A stretch of 13,908 nt of DNA from Clostridia bacterium (lineage in GTDB: Bacteria; Bacillota; Clostridia; Oscillospirales; CAG-272): NCBI GenBank assembly GCA_017453085.1, contig JAFTKV010000256.1, positions 1 through 13,908 on the forward strand, in the 5' to 3' direction. The position numbers and the translations under genes are program-made. The notes beneath the pieces were generated by a model. The model searched no databases. It saw only the letters and a list, made by a program, of their open reading frames with translations, and was not told where the DNA came from. Positions 6,673-13,624 of the stretch are shown here, one piece after another (position 1 is the stretch's first letter; each line of letters begins with the position of its first letter).

Positions 6673-6686
6673 CAAACAAATGTTCG
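6673..6686. promoter_or_regulatory. LexA (DinR) box
   Basis: CAAAC-AAAT-GTTCG matches the Gram-positive LexA consensus CGAAC-n4-GTTCG with one mismatch. It begins five bases after the -10 box and covers the predicted start site, a position that would let LexA block transcription until DNA damage. It stands directly ahead of a translesion polymerase, a classical SOS gene. Confidence 0.75.
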
Positions 6687-6702
6687 TTTTCGGGGAGGAA
6701 TT

Positions 6703-7965
6703 ATGGAGCGCACGATCCTGCACTGTGATATGAATAATTTCTACGCCTCCTGCGAGTGTGCGCTGAACCCCGAGCTAAGAGGGCATCCCATCGCCGTCTG
6801 CGGATCGCAGGAGGAGCGGCACGGCATCGTCCTTGCCAAAAACGAGCTTGCCAAGGCTTGCGGTGTGAAGACGGGCGATGCCATCTGGCAGGCCAAGCAA
6901 AAGTGCCACGGACTGATCGTCGTGCCGCCTCACTACGATCTGTACCTCCAATATTCCAAATTGGCACGGGCGATCTACGCCGAGTATACCGATCTCATCG
7001 AGCCTATGGGGCTTGACGAGGTGTGGCTGGACGTGACGGGCAGCCGCCTTCTCTTCGGGGACGGGATGGCCATCGCCGAGACTCTCCGCCGTCGGATCAA
7101 GCACGAGCTGGGGCTGACGATTTCGATCGGCGTTTCCTTCAACAAAATCTTTGCCAAATTGGGGAGCGATCTGAAAAAGCCCGATGCCATCACCCACATT
7201 CCAAGGGAGCGCTATCGGGAGATCACCCGTCCCCTTCCGGTGGGCGATCTGTTCGGAGTGGGTAGAGCAACCCAAAAAGCCCTTGCCGCCTTTGGGGTGG
7301 ACACCATCGGACGGCTGGCCGACACGCCGCTGTCGGTGCTGGAATATAAATTTGGCAAGAACGGGCGCACGCTGTGGCTGAATGCCAACGGTGAGGATCA
7401 ATCCCCCGTGGCTCCTATGGATGCGGGATTGCCGATGAAAACGGCAGGCCACGGCACCACCACCTCCCGGGATTTGGAAAACGAAGCCGAGGTCTGGCGG
7501 GTAATGCTCCAGCTCACCCAGGATTTGGGGCATCGGCTTCGCTCCTACGGCAAGCAGGCGTGGGGGGTATCGGTGTCCATTCGGGATTCCAACCTCTCGT
7601 GGAAGCAATGGCAGGAAAAGCTCACTTATCCCACGCAAAATGCGGGAAAGATCGCCGAGGTGGCGTTTGAGCTCTTCAAACGGGGCTATCGCTGGCATCT
7701 TCCCGTCCGCTCGGTGACGGTGACCGCCATTGATCTGAAGGCGCAGGACACTCCGCTTCAAATGGATCTCTTCACCGACACGGCGGCACTGGAGCGGCAG
7801 GAAAAGCTGGACGTCTGCGTGGAGTCTATCCGAAATCGATTCGGGGCTACGGCCATCCACCCCGCCATCCTCTGCGGCGATCTGCCCACCGGCGACGGCG
7901 TGGAAAAGGGGGATGACAACGCTTGGGCAATTATGAATCGGATGAAGCACGATTATTCGTCGTAG
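6703..7965 (+). CDS. dinB: DNA polymerase IV (Y-family translesion polymerase)
   Basis: Encodes 420 residues; the ATG at 6703 follows GGGGAGGAA with good spacing, and upstream in-frame starts lie in the promoter. It copies damaged DNA in the cytoplasm, at the cost of accuracy. The palm begins with HCDMNNFYASCE, giving the first catalytic Asp (9) and the steric-gate aromatic Tyr14. The second acidic pair is Asp105-Glu106 in MGLDEVWLDVTG. The thumb helix-hairpin-helix region holds VGDLFGVGRATQKALAAFG. The C-terminal little-finger domain carries TTTSRD. A beta-clamp-binding motif QMDLF lies at 353-357, ahead of a roughly 60-residue tail. Length and motifs are normal for the family. A LexA box over the start site predicts SOS induction. 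A GNAT gene follows 38 bases later and may be read from the same promoter. Confidence 0.96.
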   Translation: MERTILHCDMNNFYASCECALNPELRGHPIAVCGSQEERHGIVLAKNELAKACGVKTGDAIWQAKQKCHGLIVVPPHYDLYLQYSKLARAIYAEYTDLIEPMGLDEVWLDVTGSRLLFGDGMAIAETLRRRIKHELGLTISIGVSFNKIFAKLGSDLKKPDAITHIPRERYREITRPLPVGDLFGVGRATQKALAAFGVDTIGRLADTPLSVLEYKFGKNGRTLWLNANGEDQSPVAPMDAGLPMKTAGHGTTTSRDLENEAEVWRVMLQLTQDLGHRLRSYGKQAWGVSVSIRDSNLSWKQWQEKLTYPTQNAGKIAEVAFELFKRGYRWHLPVRSVTVTAIDLKAQDTPLQMDLFTDTAALERQEKLDVCVESIRNRFGATAIHPAILCGDLPTGDGVEKGDDNAWAIMNRMKHDYSS

Positions 7966-8003
7966 ATACGTAACAAGAAATAAATTGAAAGGAACGAAAA
8001 CCA

Positions 8004-8567
8004 ATGAAAGACATCTATCAAAACTGCCCGTTGTTTGAGAATGAGCAATACCTTCTGCGATTGATCTCTTACGAAGATCTTGCAGACTTGCTGAAGGTTT
8101 ACTCCGACCCCAAGTCTGTTCCCCTCTTCAACAGCGACAATTGCAACGGGGACGATTTTCACTACACAACTATGGAGCGGATGAGGCAGGCGATTGATTT
8201 TTGGCTATGGGAATACGGGAATCGGATGTATGTACGGATGTCGATCATCGACAAAGGTACACGGTGTGCTGTAGGAACTACAGAGTTATTCGTCAGAACT
8301 GCCACCGATTATTTCACCGACTGTCTCTTGCTCCGCCTTGATCTGCGAAGTGATTTTGAGCGTTCTATGGCAATCGAAGAGATTTTGGGACTAATCTTCG
8401 AACAGGCACTCCCTTATTTTCCCTGCAAGATGATCGCCACGAAAGCGATCCCCGTAGCAACCCAGCGGATCGAGGCATTGAAGCGATTGGGATTTGTGCC
8501 AACCGAGGAGAAGGTCATCGGGCACGGTGGGATAGAGTATGGAGATTATTTTGTAAAGGCGAATTAG
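8004..8567 (+). CDS. GNAT-family N-acetyltransferase
   Basis: Encodes 187 residues, with AAAGGAA about ten bases before the ATG. It resembles the RimJ/RimL-type branch of GNAT enzymes, which move an acetyl group from acetyl-CoA to an amine. The N-terminus has the usual NEQYLLRLISYEDLADLLKVYSD opening split over a beta strand and helix, and the C-terminus has the typical EALKRLGFVPTEE segment before the last strands. The acetyl-CoA-binding turn is poorly conserved: the segment near residues 113-125 (LDLRSDFERSMAIEE) lacks a clear RxxGxG/A. The substrate is unknown and the enzyme could be divergent. It lies 38 bases after the polymerase stop with no promoter or terminator between, so it may be SOS co-regulated by read-through. 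Confidence 0.8.
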   Translation: MKDIYQNCPLFENEQYLLRLISYEDLADLLKVYSDPKSVPLFNSDNCNGDDFHYTTMERMRQAIDFWLWEYGNRMYVRMSIIDKGTRCAVGTTELFVRTATDYFTDCLLLRLDLRSDFERSMAIEEILGLIFEQALPYFPCKMIATKAIPVATQRIEALKRLGFVPTEEKVIGHGGIEYGDYFVKAN

Positions 8568-8596
8568 GCAATCTGCGGATAGCTTGGAGTATTTCC

Positions 8597-8625
8597 TTGC
8601 TTTTTTCAAAAATTTGTGCTATACT
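8597..8625 (+). promoter_or_regulatory. Sigma-A promoter of the second acetyltransferase gene
   Basis: TTGCTT (8597-8602) and TATACT (8620-8625) with a 17-bp spacer. Transcription would start near 8632, about 30 bases before the ATG. Confidence 0.75.
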
Positions 8626-8661
8626 GTTACCAAACATTCCAATGAGAAAGCAGGGCTTCTT

Positions 8662-9204
8662 ATGACCATTCACACCGATCGACTGATTCTGCGTCCGTGG
8701 GAAGAGAGCGATGCGCCCGAGCTCTATCGTCACGCCTGCGATCCCGATGTGGGTCCGCCTGCGGGATGGTTTCCGCACACGGACGTAGAAAACAGCCGCG
8801 AAATCATTCGTACGATTCTTTCAAAGGAAGGCACCTATGCAGTAGTTCCCAAATCGGTGGGACTTCCCGTGGGCAATATCGCCATTTGGGAAGCGTCCCG
8901 AAGTGAAGGCTTTGAGGGGCAAAAGCAAATGGAGATCGGCTACTGGCTGGGTCGGGCTTATTGGGGACAAGGCATCATCCCCGAAGCGGTCAAAGCACTT
9001 TTGGAATATGCTTTTCAGGTCGAGCATTGCGACGTGATCTGGTGCGGCTATTTCGATGGTAACGAAAAGTCTCGTCGCGTACAAGAAAAGTGCGGATTTA
9101 TGTATCATCATACCAAGCCTTCCATTGATACGCGCTTCGGCAAGCAAGATCTGCATATTACTTATCTTACCCGCAAGCGTTGGATGGAGCTTGCCGAAAA
9201 ATAA
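8662..9204 (+). CDS. GNAT-family N-acetyltransferase, RimJ/RimL-like
   Basis: Encodes 180 residues from the ATG at 8662. The longer frame starting at 8584 is rejected because it would run through the promoter at 8597-8625. The ribosome site is weak (GCAGGG). The opening MTIHTDRLILRPWEESD is the standard start of this acetyltransferase group. The acetyl-CoA-binding turn is clear at about residues 94-105 (YWLGRAYWGQGIIPEAV, with the RxxxGxG-like GRAYWGQG), and NEKSRRVQEKCGF is the usual C-terminal helix and strand. Family members acetylate ribosomal-protein N-termini, small amines or antibiotics; nothing in the sequence says which. It is transcribed separately from the first acetyltransferase and ends at a strong terminator. 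Confidence 0.92.
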   Translation: MTIHTDRLILRPWEESDAPELYRHACDPDVGPPAGWFPHTDVENSREIIRTILSKEGTYAVVPKSVGLPVGNIAIWEASRSEGFEGQKQMEIGYWLGRAYWGQGIIPEAVKALLEYAFQVEHCDVIWCGYFDGNEKSRRVQEKCGFMYHHTKPSIDTRFGKQDLHITYLTRKRWMELAEK

Positions 9205-9232
9205 AAAGAGAACCCGCGCGGGTTCTCTTTTT
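9203..9232. terminator. Bidirectional terminator between convergent genes
   Basis: A near-perfect palindrome: AGAGAACCC (9207-9215) pairs with GGGTTCTCT (9220-9228) around GCGC, flanked by A5 on the left and T5 on the right. It serves the acetyltransferase on the plus strand and the GH3 gene on the minus strand, whose stop codon is four bases away. Confidence 0.93.
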
Positions 9233-9235
9233 CTA

Positions 9236-11131
9236 TCATTCATACTTCTCAAACTGCACGCCCACCGTTTCCCCGGCCTCCAGATGCACCCGTCTGAATC
9301 CGCACAGGGCATGGGGAGCGGCCTCTTCAAAGCAAAGGACGGTATAGTCAGCGGCAAAGTCGCTTCGATTGGTGACGACCACCTCAGTCTCGCTCAGCCA
9401 ATCCTCGGTAATATCGGCATAGGAAAGTCCAAAGCCGAAGGGGAACAGCGGCCGGCCACGGAAGTATTTGTAGGTGCGTCCCTCCATAGAGTAGTCCTCG
9501 AAGGGAGGCAGATCGTCTACGCTTCGATAGAAGGTAACGGGAAGTCTGCCCGAAGGGCAGGTCTTGCCGAAGAGGATGTTGGCAAGGGCTTCGCCGCCCT
9601 CTGCACCGGGATAGAAGCATTGGAGCAGTGCATTTGCCCGCTCTGCCGGCTCGGTAAGATTCACCGCAGAGCCGGAAATATTCACAAACACCGTGGGTTT
9701 GTGAAGATCCAGCACCGCACGGTAGAGGATCTGCTGAGATTCGGGAAGATCCAGCGTCCGGCGGTCGCCCGACGCGTCGCCGTGGTAGGCGTCGCCCTCC
9801 TCGCCCTCCATAGAGGGATTGAGTCCCATCACCAGCACCACCACGTCGGCGGCTTTTGCTGCGGAGATCGCCTCGAACACGGGATGGCGGTTGGTGAAGG
9901 AGAAGGGATTGCATCCCTTTGCCGTGCGCACCGATCCGCCTGCCGCTTCTACGGCTGCGGCGATGCCTGCAAGGGGAGTGGAATATTTGGTGGGCGTGCC
10001 GTTGTAATTGCCCAGCAGAATCGACAGATCGTCGGCGTTAGGACCGATCACCGCCACCTTCTGTGCGGAAGAGAGGGGTAGGATGCCGTCATTCTTCAGC
10101 AGAACGATGCTTTCCTCTGCCATTTTCAGGCTGAGCGCACGATGGGCGGGAGACTCCACTTGGTCGTAAGAGATCTCGTCAAAGGGGCAATCATCGTCGA
10201 ACATCCCCAGTCGGATGCGGCTGTAGAAGAGCCGCTCCACGGCAATAGTGAGATCCTCTTCCGAGAGGAGTCCCTTATCCAGCGCCTCCTCCAGTGCGGC
10301 GTAAGCACCGCCGCAGTTGAGATCGCAGCCTGCCTTTACCGCCAGTGCGGCAGCCTCGGGCTTGGTCTCCACGTATTTGTGGTGAGCGTAGATGTCGGTG
10401 ATGGCTCCGCAGTCGGATACCACGTAGCCGTCAAAGCCCAGCTTATCTCTGAGGATTTCCTGCAGAAGGGTGGGAGATGCACAGCAGGGCTCGCCGTTCG
10501 TGCGATTGTACGCGCCCATCACGGCGGCAGGATGGGCGTGGTCGATGCAGTATTGGAATGCCCACAGATAGGTGCCCCACAGATCTTCCTCACCCACCAC
10601 TGCATCGAAGGAGTGGCGGAGAGACTCGGGGCCGCTGTGAACGGCGTAGTGCTTCAGGGTAGCGTCGGTCTTGTAGTAGTCGGGGTGATCGCCTTGCAGT
10701 CCACGGACGAAGGCGGCGCCCAGCCGTCCGGTGAGGTAGGGATCTTCGCCGTAGGTTTCGTGTCCCCGTCCCCAGCGGGGATCACGGAAAATATTGATAT
10801 TGGGAGACCAGAAGGTGAGCCCTTGATGAATATCGGTAAAGCCTTGCTGTTTGTACTCGTTGTACTTGGCACGGGCTTCATCGGAGATGGCGTCGGCAAC
10901 CTCGTAGAGGAGCGCATCGTCGAAGGATGCCGCCATAGCGATGGCTTGTGGGAACACAGTGGCCTGTCCCGCACGGGCGACTCCGTGAAGGGCTTCGTTC
11001 CACCAGTTGTAGGCAGGACTCCCCAGCCGAGGAATAGCGGGAGCGTTATAAAGCATCTGCTGCACCTTCTCGGTGCGGGTCATCTGTGCCACCAGCGCAC
11101 GGGCACGGTCCATATAGGCTTGATTGATCAT
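9236..11131 (-). CDS. GH3-family glycosidase, beta-xylosidase/arabinosidase type, with short C-terminus
   Basis: Encodes 631 residues from the ATG at 11131, preceded by AAGGGAGA seven bases away. An upstream start at 11215 lies before the promoter and is rejected. The N-terminal barrel holds YNWWNEALHGVAR, RDPRWGRGHETYGEDPYL, KHYAVHSG and GFDGYVVSDCGAI, where Asp240 is the expected nucleophile. SDCGAI, WWNEALHG and EPCCASPTLL favour the beta-xylosidase/alpha-L-arabinofuranosidase branch over beta-glucosidases. The second domain follows (ESIVLLKNDGILPL, VAVIGPNA, GDRRTLDLP). The final FnIII-like domain is started (PFGFGLSYADI, CGFRRVHLEAGETVGVQF) but stops about 40 residues earlier than usual. 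There is no signal peptide, so it is cytoplasmic and fits trimming of imported xylose or arabinose oligosaccharides, in keeping with the GH127 enzyme. Exact sugar specificity is not readable. Own promoter and terminator. Confidence 0.93.
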   Translation of the reverse strand: MINQAYMDRARALVAQMTRTEKVQQMLYNAPAIPRLGSPAYNWWNEALHGVARAGQATVFPQAIAMAASFDDALLYEVADAISDEARAKYNEYKQQGFTDIHQGLTFWSPNINIFRDPRWGRGHETYGEDPYLTGRLGAAFVRGLQGDHPDYYKTDATLKHYAVHSGPESLRHSFDAVVGEEDLWGTYLWAFQYCIDHAHPAAVMGAYNRTNGEPCCASPTLLQEILRDKLGFDGYVVSDCGAITDIYAHHKYVETKPEAAALAVKAGCDLNCGGAYAALEEALDKGLLSEEDLTIAVERLFYSRIRLGMFDDDCPFDEISYDQVESPAHRALSLKMAEESIVLLKNDGILPLSSAQKVAVIGPNADDLSILLGNYNGTPTKYSTPLAGIAAAVEAAGGSVRTAKGCNPFSFTNRHPVFEAISAAKAADVVVLVMGLNPSMEGEEGDAYHGDASGDRRTLDLPESQQILYRAVLDLHKPTVFVNISGSAVNLTEPAERANALLQCFYPGAEGGEALANILFGKTCPSGRLPVTFYRSVDDLPPFEDYSMEGRTYKYFRGRPLFPFGFGLSYADITEDWLSETEVVVTNRSDFAADYTVLCFEEAAPHALCGFRRVHLEAGETVGVQFEKYE

Positions 11132-11162
11132 CACAAATTCTCCCTTCGGGGGCTTTTTGACT

Positions 11163-11191
11163 ATTGTAGCATAAATCGTGGGAATTTGCAA
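11163..11191 (-). promoter_or_regulatory. Sigma-A promoter of the GH3 gene
   Basis: On the minus strand, TTGCAA (11191-11186) and TACAAT (11168-11163) with a 17-bp spacer. The start is near 11156, giving a leader of about 25 bases. Confidence 0.8.
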
Positions 11192-11218
11192 GGGGAGCTG
11201 CAACCGCTTTTGCAATGC

Positions 11219-11250
11219 AAAAAATCAAAGCCGACGGGAGCGTCGGCTTT
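11219..11250 (-). terminator. Terminator of the cotJC 3' fragment
   Basis: A 10-bp perfect stem AAAGCCGACG (11227-11236) / CGTCGGCTTT (11241-11250) with a GGAG loop. On the minus strand it is followed by a T-run (11224-11219). It lies 15 bases after the stop of the cotJC fragment, so the native 3' end of that gene appears intact. Confidence 0.88.
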
Positions 11251-11264
11251 GGAGAGGGATTGCT

Positions 11265-11477
11265 TTATTGGTCGCACTTGTCAAATGCGGGATTGATGGC
11301 GTAGACGTTTTTGCGATCCATTGCGTCCTTGGCCATGTTGAGCGCATCACCGAAGCGCTGGTAATGGACGATCTCCCGCTCCCGAAGAAACTTCAGGGGA
11401 TCGCGCACGTCGGGATCGTCGATCAGACGAAGCAGATTGTCGTAGGTCACGCGGGCTTTCTGCTCCGGGACAATGGC
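11265..11477 (-). pseudogene. cotJC: 3' fragment of cotJC (manganese-catalase-like spore coat protein)
   Basis: The frame encodes about 70 residues that match the C-terminal third of CotJC: PEQKARVTYDNLLRL, then DDPDVRDPLKFLREREIVHY, QRFGDAL and the typical ending NVYAINPAFDK. The fragment keeps two residues expected to bind manganese, Glu in EQKAR and His in REIVHYQRF. The first two-thirds (about 120-130 residues, with the other metal ligands) are missing. Family similarity seems to stop near 11475; upstream the frame reads unrelated codons and meets TAA at 11495-11493. No ribosome site is convincing at the GTG at 11450, so it is probably not translated alone. The coding part has no internal stop or frameshift and keeps its terminator, which suggests recent or reversible disruption. 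A serine recombinase gene lies about 150 bp upstream, so insertion of an element into cotJC is the likely cause. Confidence 0.82.
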
Positions 11478-11517
11478 GAATGTACAACTTGATTAAGCTT
11501 CCCCTTTGGGCATCACG

Positions 11518-11609
11518 CGTAGGGCGGGGGCGTGCTCCCGCCGTAACGGACATACAGTTTTGTACATACCGAATCTCTGTTGTCGGCGGGAGCAAGCCCC
11601 CGCCCTACG
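11518..11609. repeat. 92-bp REPIN-like inverted-repeat element
   Basis: Two 26-bp arms (11518-11543, beginning CGTAGGGCGGGGGC, and 11584-11609) are inverse complements with one mismatch, separated by 40 bp. Each arm can also fold alone through GGCGGG and CCCGCC. This is the architecture of paired REP sequences. It lies between the recombinase stop and the cotJC fragment. The spacer contains TGTACATACCG, a word shared with the repeats at the left end of the window. Confidence 0.85.
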
Positions 11610-11626
11610 GAGTTGGTGTTGTTTTT

Positions 11627-13180
11627 TCAAAAATTCCAATGGATCTCGATCGGAACGTCCCGCGTCGCTTCGATGCGCCGTCCCACCGTGACGTAATCTA
11701 CCAGCTGCACCACCATCTCCCGGGTCAGATGCTCCGGCTCCAGGTACTGCTCGATCCGCTCGCGGCGGTCGTCTCCGGCGGCCATCTGCTCCTCGATCTC
11801 ACGGATCTGCCGATCGTAGTCGGTGATGACGCGGCCAAGGCGATCCCGCTCGGCGGTCAGCTCTCGGGAAAGGATGGAGTAGTCGCTTTCGGTGAGCACT
11901 CCCTTGATCTTGTCCAGATACAGATCGCGGATGCCCTTGGCGTAGTCCTCCAGCTTCTTGCGGGATCTGGCTTGCTCGCAGCTAAGCTGTTCCTTTCGCT
12001 CCTGCAGGTTGTTGCAAAGCACCACGTTTCGCTCCAGCTCGTCTTTGTCCAGATACTCCTTCGTCAGGCGGCGCAGCTCGGAAAGGACGGTCTGCTCCAG
12101 CCGATCCACCGAGATGAAGGCACCCTCGCAGGCATCCTTGGCCACGTAACGGCAGGTGCATTGCAGATAATACCGTCCCCGATTTTTCGAGGAGCGCATA
12201 AAATATCCGCAGCCTGCACAGCGGGCTTTTTTGGCGAACAAGCCGATCTCTCCCGTGTTGAAGGATTTGGCTCGCTCCGCCACCGTGGACTGCACCCGAT
12301 CCCACAGCTCCCGCTCGATGATCGGCTCGTGGGTGCCCTCCACCACGAACCACTCGCTTCTGGGGCGGGGGCGGCACTGCTTGGTCTTGTAGGACACGCT
12401 GCCGTAGCGACCCTGCACCATATTGCCGATATAGATCTGGTTGACGAGCATATCGGCAATGGCGGAGTACTTCCATAGCGTGCCCGCCTTTGACTTGGGC
12501 GGCTGATAGCGAAGCCCCCTTTGCCGCTTGTACTCGGTGGGGTTAGGGATGCCCCGATCGTTGAGCATTCGGGCGATGGCGGTCTTGCCGTAGCCCTTGG
12601 CAAAGAGGGTGAACACCTCTCGCACCACGGCGGCGGCCTCCTCGTCCACGATCAGACGGCCTTTTTGCAGGGGGTCCTTTTGATAGCCGTACAGCGCAAA
12701 GGCACCGATGTGATAGCCGTTCTCCCGACGGCTGTCCAGCACGCTGCGGATGTTGTCGGACATATCCTCCAGATACCACTCGTTTACCAGCCCGTTGATC
12801 TGACGGGATTTTTTGTTGCCCTTATTGGCGGTGTCGGCGTTGTCCACGATGCTGACGAAGCGGATGCCCCACTTTGGAAACAGCCCGTGGATATACTTCT
12901 CCACCAGCTCCAGCTCACGGGTAAAGCGGGATTGGGTCTTGCACAGGATGATGTTGAATCGCCGTTTTTCGGCATCTGCGAGCAGTCGGCAAAACTCGGG
13001 ACGTCGGCGGTCGGCGCCGGTGTAGTCGTCGTCGCTGTAGAGATCGTAGATCTCCCAGCCCTGTTCGGCGGCGTAGCTTTGCAGCATCTCTTTTTGGTTT
13101 TTGATGCTGTTCGAGTCGTCGGTTGCAAGCTGCTTGTTCCGGTCTTCCTCGGATAAGCGGCAATAAATGGCTACTTTCAT
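11627..13180 (-). CDS. Large serine recombinase (site-specific integrase/resolvase family)
   Basis: Encodes 517 residues from the ATG at 13180, which has AAGGAG eight bases before it; an ATG six bases upstream is too close to that site. It cuts and rejoins DNA at two short attachment sites through a serine-DNA link. The catalytic domain spans about 1-150: YCRLS holds Ser10, and QSRFTRE supplies the conserved arginines. The recombinase domain follows (about 155-260, YGYQKD, AIARMLNDRGIPNP, IADMLVNQIYIGN). A zinc ribbon is at about 321-351 (CAGC ... CTC ... C). A charged coiled-coil region (about 380-475) and a short C-terminal segment (EMVVQLVDYVTVGRRIE) complete the protein. Architecture and length are normal and the frame is intact, so it is likely active. 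Such genes usually sit beside one attachment site, which would lie between its stop and the cotJC fragment. A small gene lies 96 bases upstream. Confidence 0.95.
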   Translation of the reverse strand: MKVAIYCRLSEEDRNKQLATDDSNSIKNQKEMLQSYAAEQGWEIYDLYSDDDYTGADRRRPEFCRLLADAEKRRFNIILCKTQSRFTRELELVEKYIHGLFPKWGIRFVSIVDNADTANKGNKKSRQINGLVNEWYLEDMSDNIRSVLDSRRENGYHIGAFALYGYQKDPLQKGRLIVDEEAAAVVREVFTLFAKGYGKTAIARMLNDRGIPNPTEYKRQRGLRYQPPKSKAGTLWKYSAIADMLVNQIYIGNMVQGRYGSVSYKTKQCRPRPRSEWFVVEGTHEPIIERELWDRVQSTVAERAKSFNTGEIGLFAKKARCAGCGYFMRSSKNRGRYYLQCTCRYVAKDACEGAFISVDRLEQTVLSELRRLTKEYLDKDELERNVVLCNNLQERKEQLSCEQARSRKKLEDYAKGIRDLYLDKIKGVLTESDYSILSRELTAERDRLGRVITDYDRQIREIEEQMAAGDDRRERIEQYLEPEHLTREMVVQLVDYVTVGRRIEATRDVPIEIHWNF

Positions 13181-13223
13181 GTTCATATCTCCTTTCGGAT
13201 CAGAACAAGCCGTTTCCACTGAC

Positions 13224-13232
13224 AGTATACCA
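13224..13232 (-). promoter_or_regulatory. Extended -10 promoter of the recombinase gene (candidate)
   Basis: On the minus strand, TATACT (13229-13224) is preceded by TGG, an extended -10 element. No good -35 box is found at 16-18 bp. Transcription would start near 13217, about 37 bases before the ATG. Confidence 0.5.
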
Positions 13233-13276
13233 TACAATCGGAAGGAAAGCGATCGGTCAGCGAAAGCGGCTTGCGA

Positions 13277-13423
13277 TTATTTTGCGCTCACGCCGAGGCG
13301 TTTGCTTTTTTCCAGTTTGTTGATTAGTTCTATCCACATTTCCGTAATTTTTTGGGGGCAGGTGGTGCGTGTGCCGTCCTTGAACACGCTGATACAGCTG
13401 TCGGGGGCTTTGGATTGCTTCAT
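13277..13423 (-). CDS. Small 48-residue protein upstream of the recombinase
   Basis: Encodes 48 residues, starting MKQSKAPDSCISVFKDG and ending NKLEKSKRLGVSAK. AGAGGTGA lies about seven bases before the ATG at 13423. It is basic, has two cysteines, and its second half (KITEMWIELINKLEKSK) looks helical. No family is recognised. It reads in the same direction as the recombinase, 96 bases upstream, so the two may form one unit, though the recombinase also has a possible promoter of its own. A good ribosome site and codon use without rare features support a real gene; its short length leaves doubt. It could be an accessory factor for recombination, but that rests only on position. Confidence 0.55.
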   Translation of the reverse strand: MKQSKAPDSCISVFKDGTRTTCPQKITEMWIELINKLEKSKRLGVSAK

Positions 13424-13580
13424 GGGTATGTCACCTCTTGAAAATTGATAGGGGGCTCCACCCTACCGTATGTGGAGAGCGACGGAGTTATGATTGCGGG
13501 CGGGCGGTTGTCGATTTCGAAATGTGGGGGCGCGGTAAGCAGGCGCAGACCTGCTTCAACAAAAGCCAACCCTTTTCCGA

Positions 13581-13619
13581 AACAAACCTCGATGATGCTG
13601 CCATCGAGGTTTGTTTTTT
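13581..13619 (+). terminator. Strong plus-strand terminator without an assigned gene
   Basis: A 12-bp perfect stem CAAACCTCGATG (13583-13594) / CATCGAGGTTTG (13602-13613), extendable by A-T pairs, is followed by six T residues. No plus-strand gene ends before it. It may end a small RNA, or insulate the gene to its right from upstream transcription. Confidence 0.8.
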
Positions 13620-13624
13620 GCAAA

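Noticed and set aside
6775..8004. 409-codon minus-strand open frame opposite the polymerase gene
   Set aside because: Antisense shadow; the plus strand encodes clear Y-family motifs with promoter, LexA box and ribosome site.
10142..11296. 384-codon plus-strand open frame opposite the GH3 gene
   Set aside because: Antisense shadow that crosses the GH3 promoter and the cotJC terminator.
11265..11450. Independent 61-residue gene from the GTG at 11450
   Set aside because: The GTG is an internal Val codon of CotJC with no ribosome site, and CotJC similarity continues upstream of it through EQKAR.
13420..13623. 67-codon minus-strand frame between the small gene and the phased repeats
   Set aside because: It runs across the terminator hairpin and has no ribosome site. 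Its product resembles translated repeat sequence.
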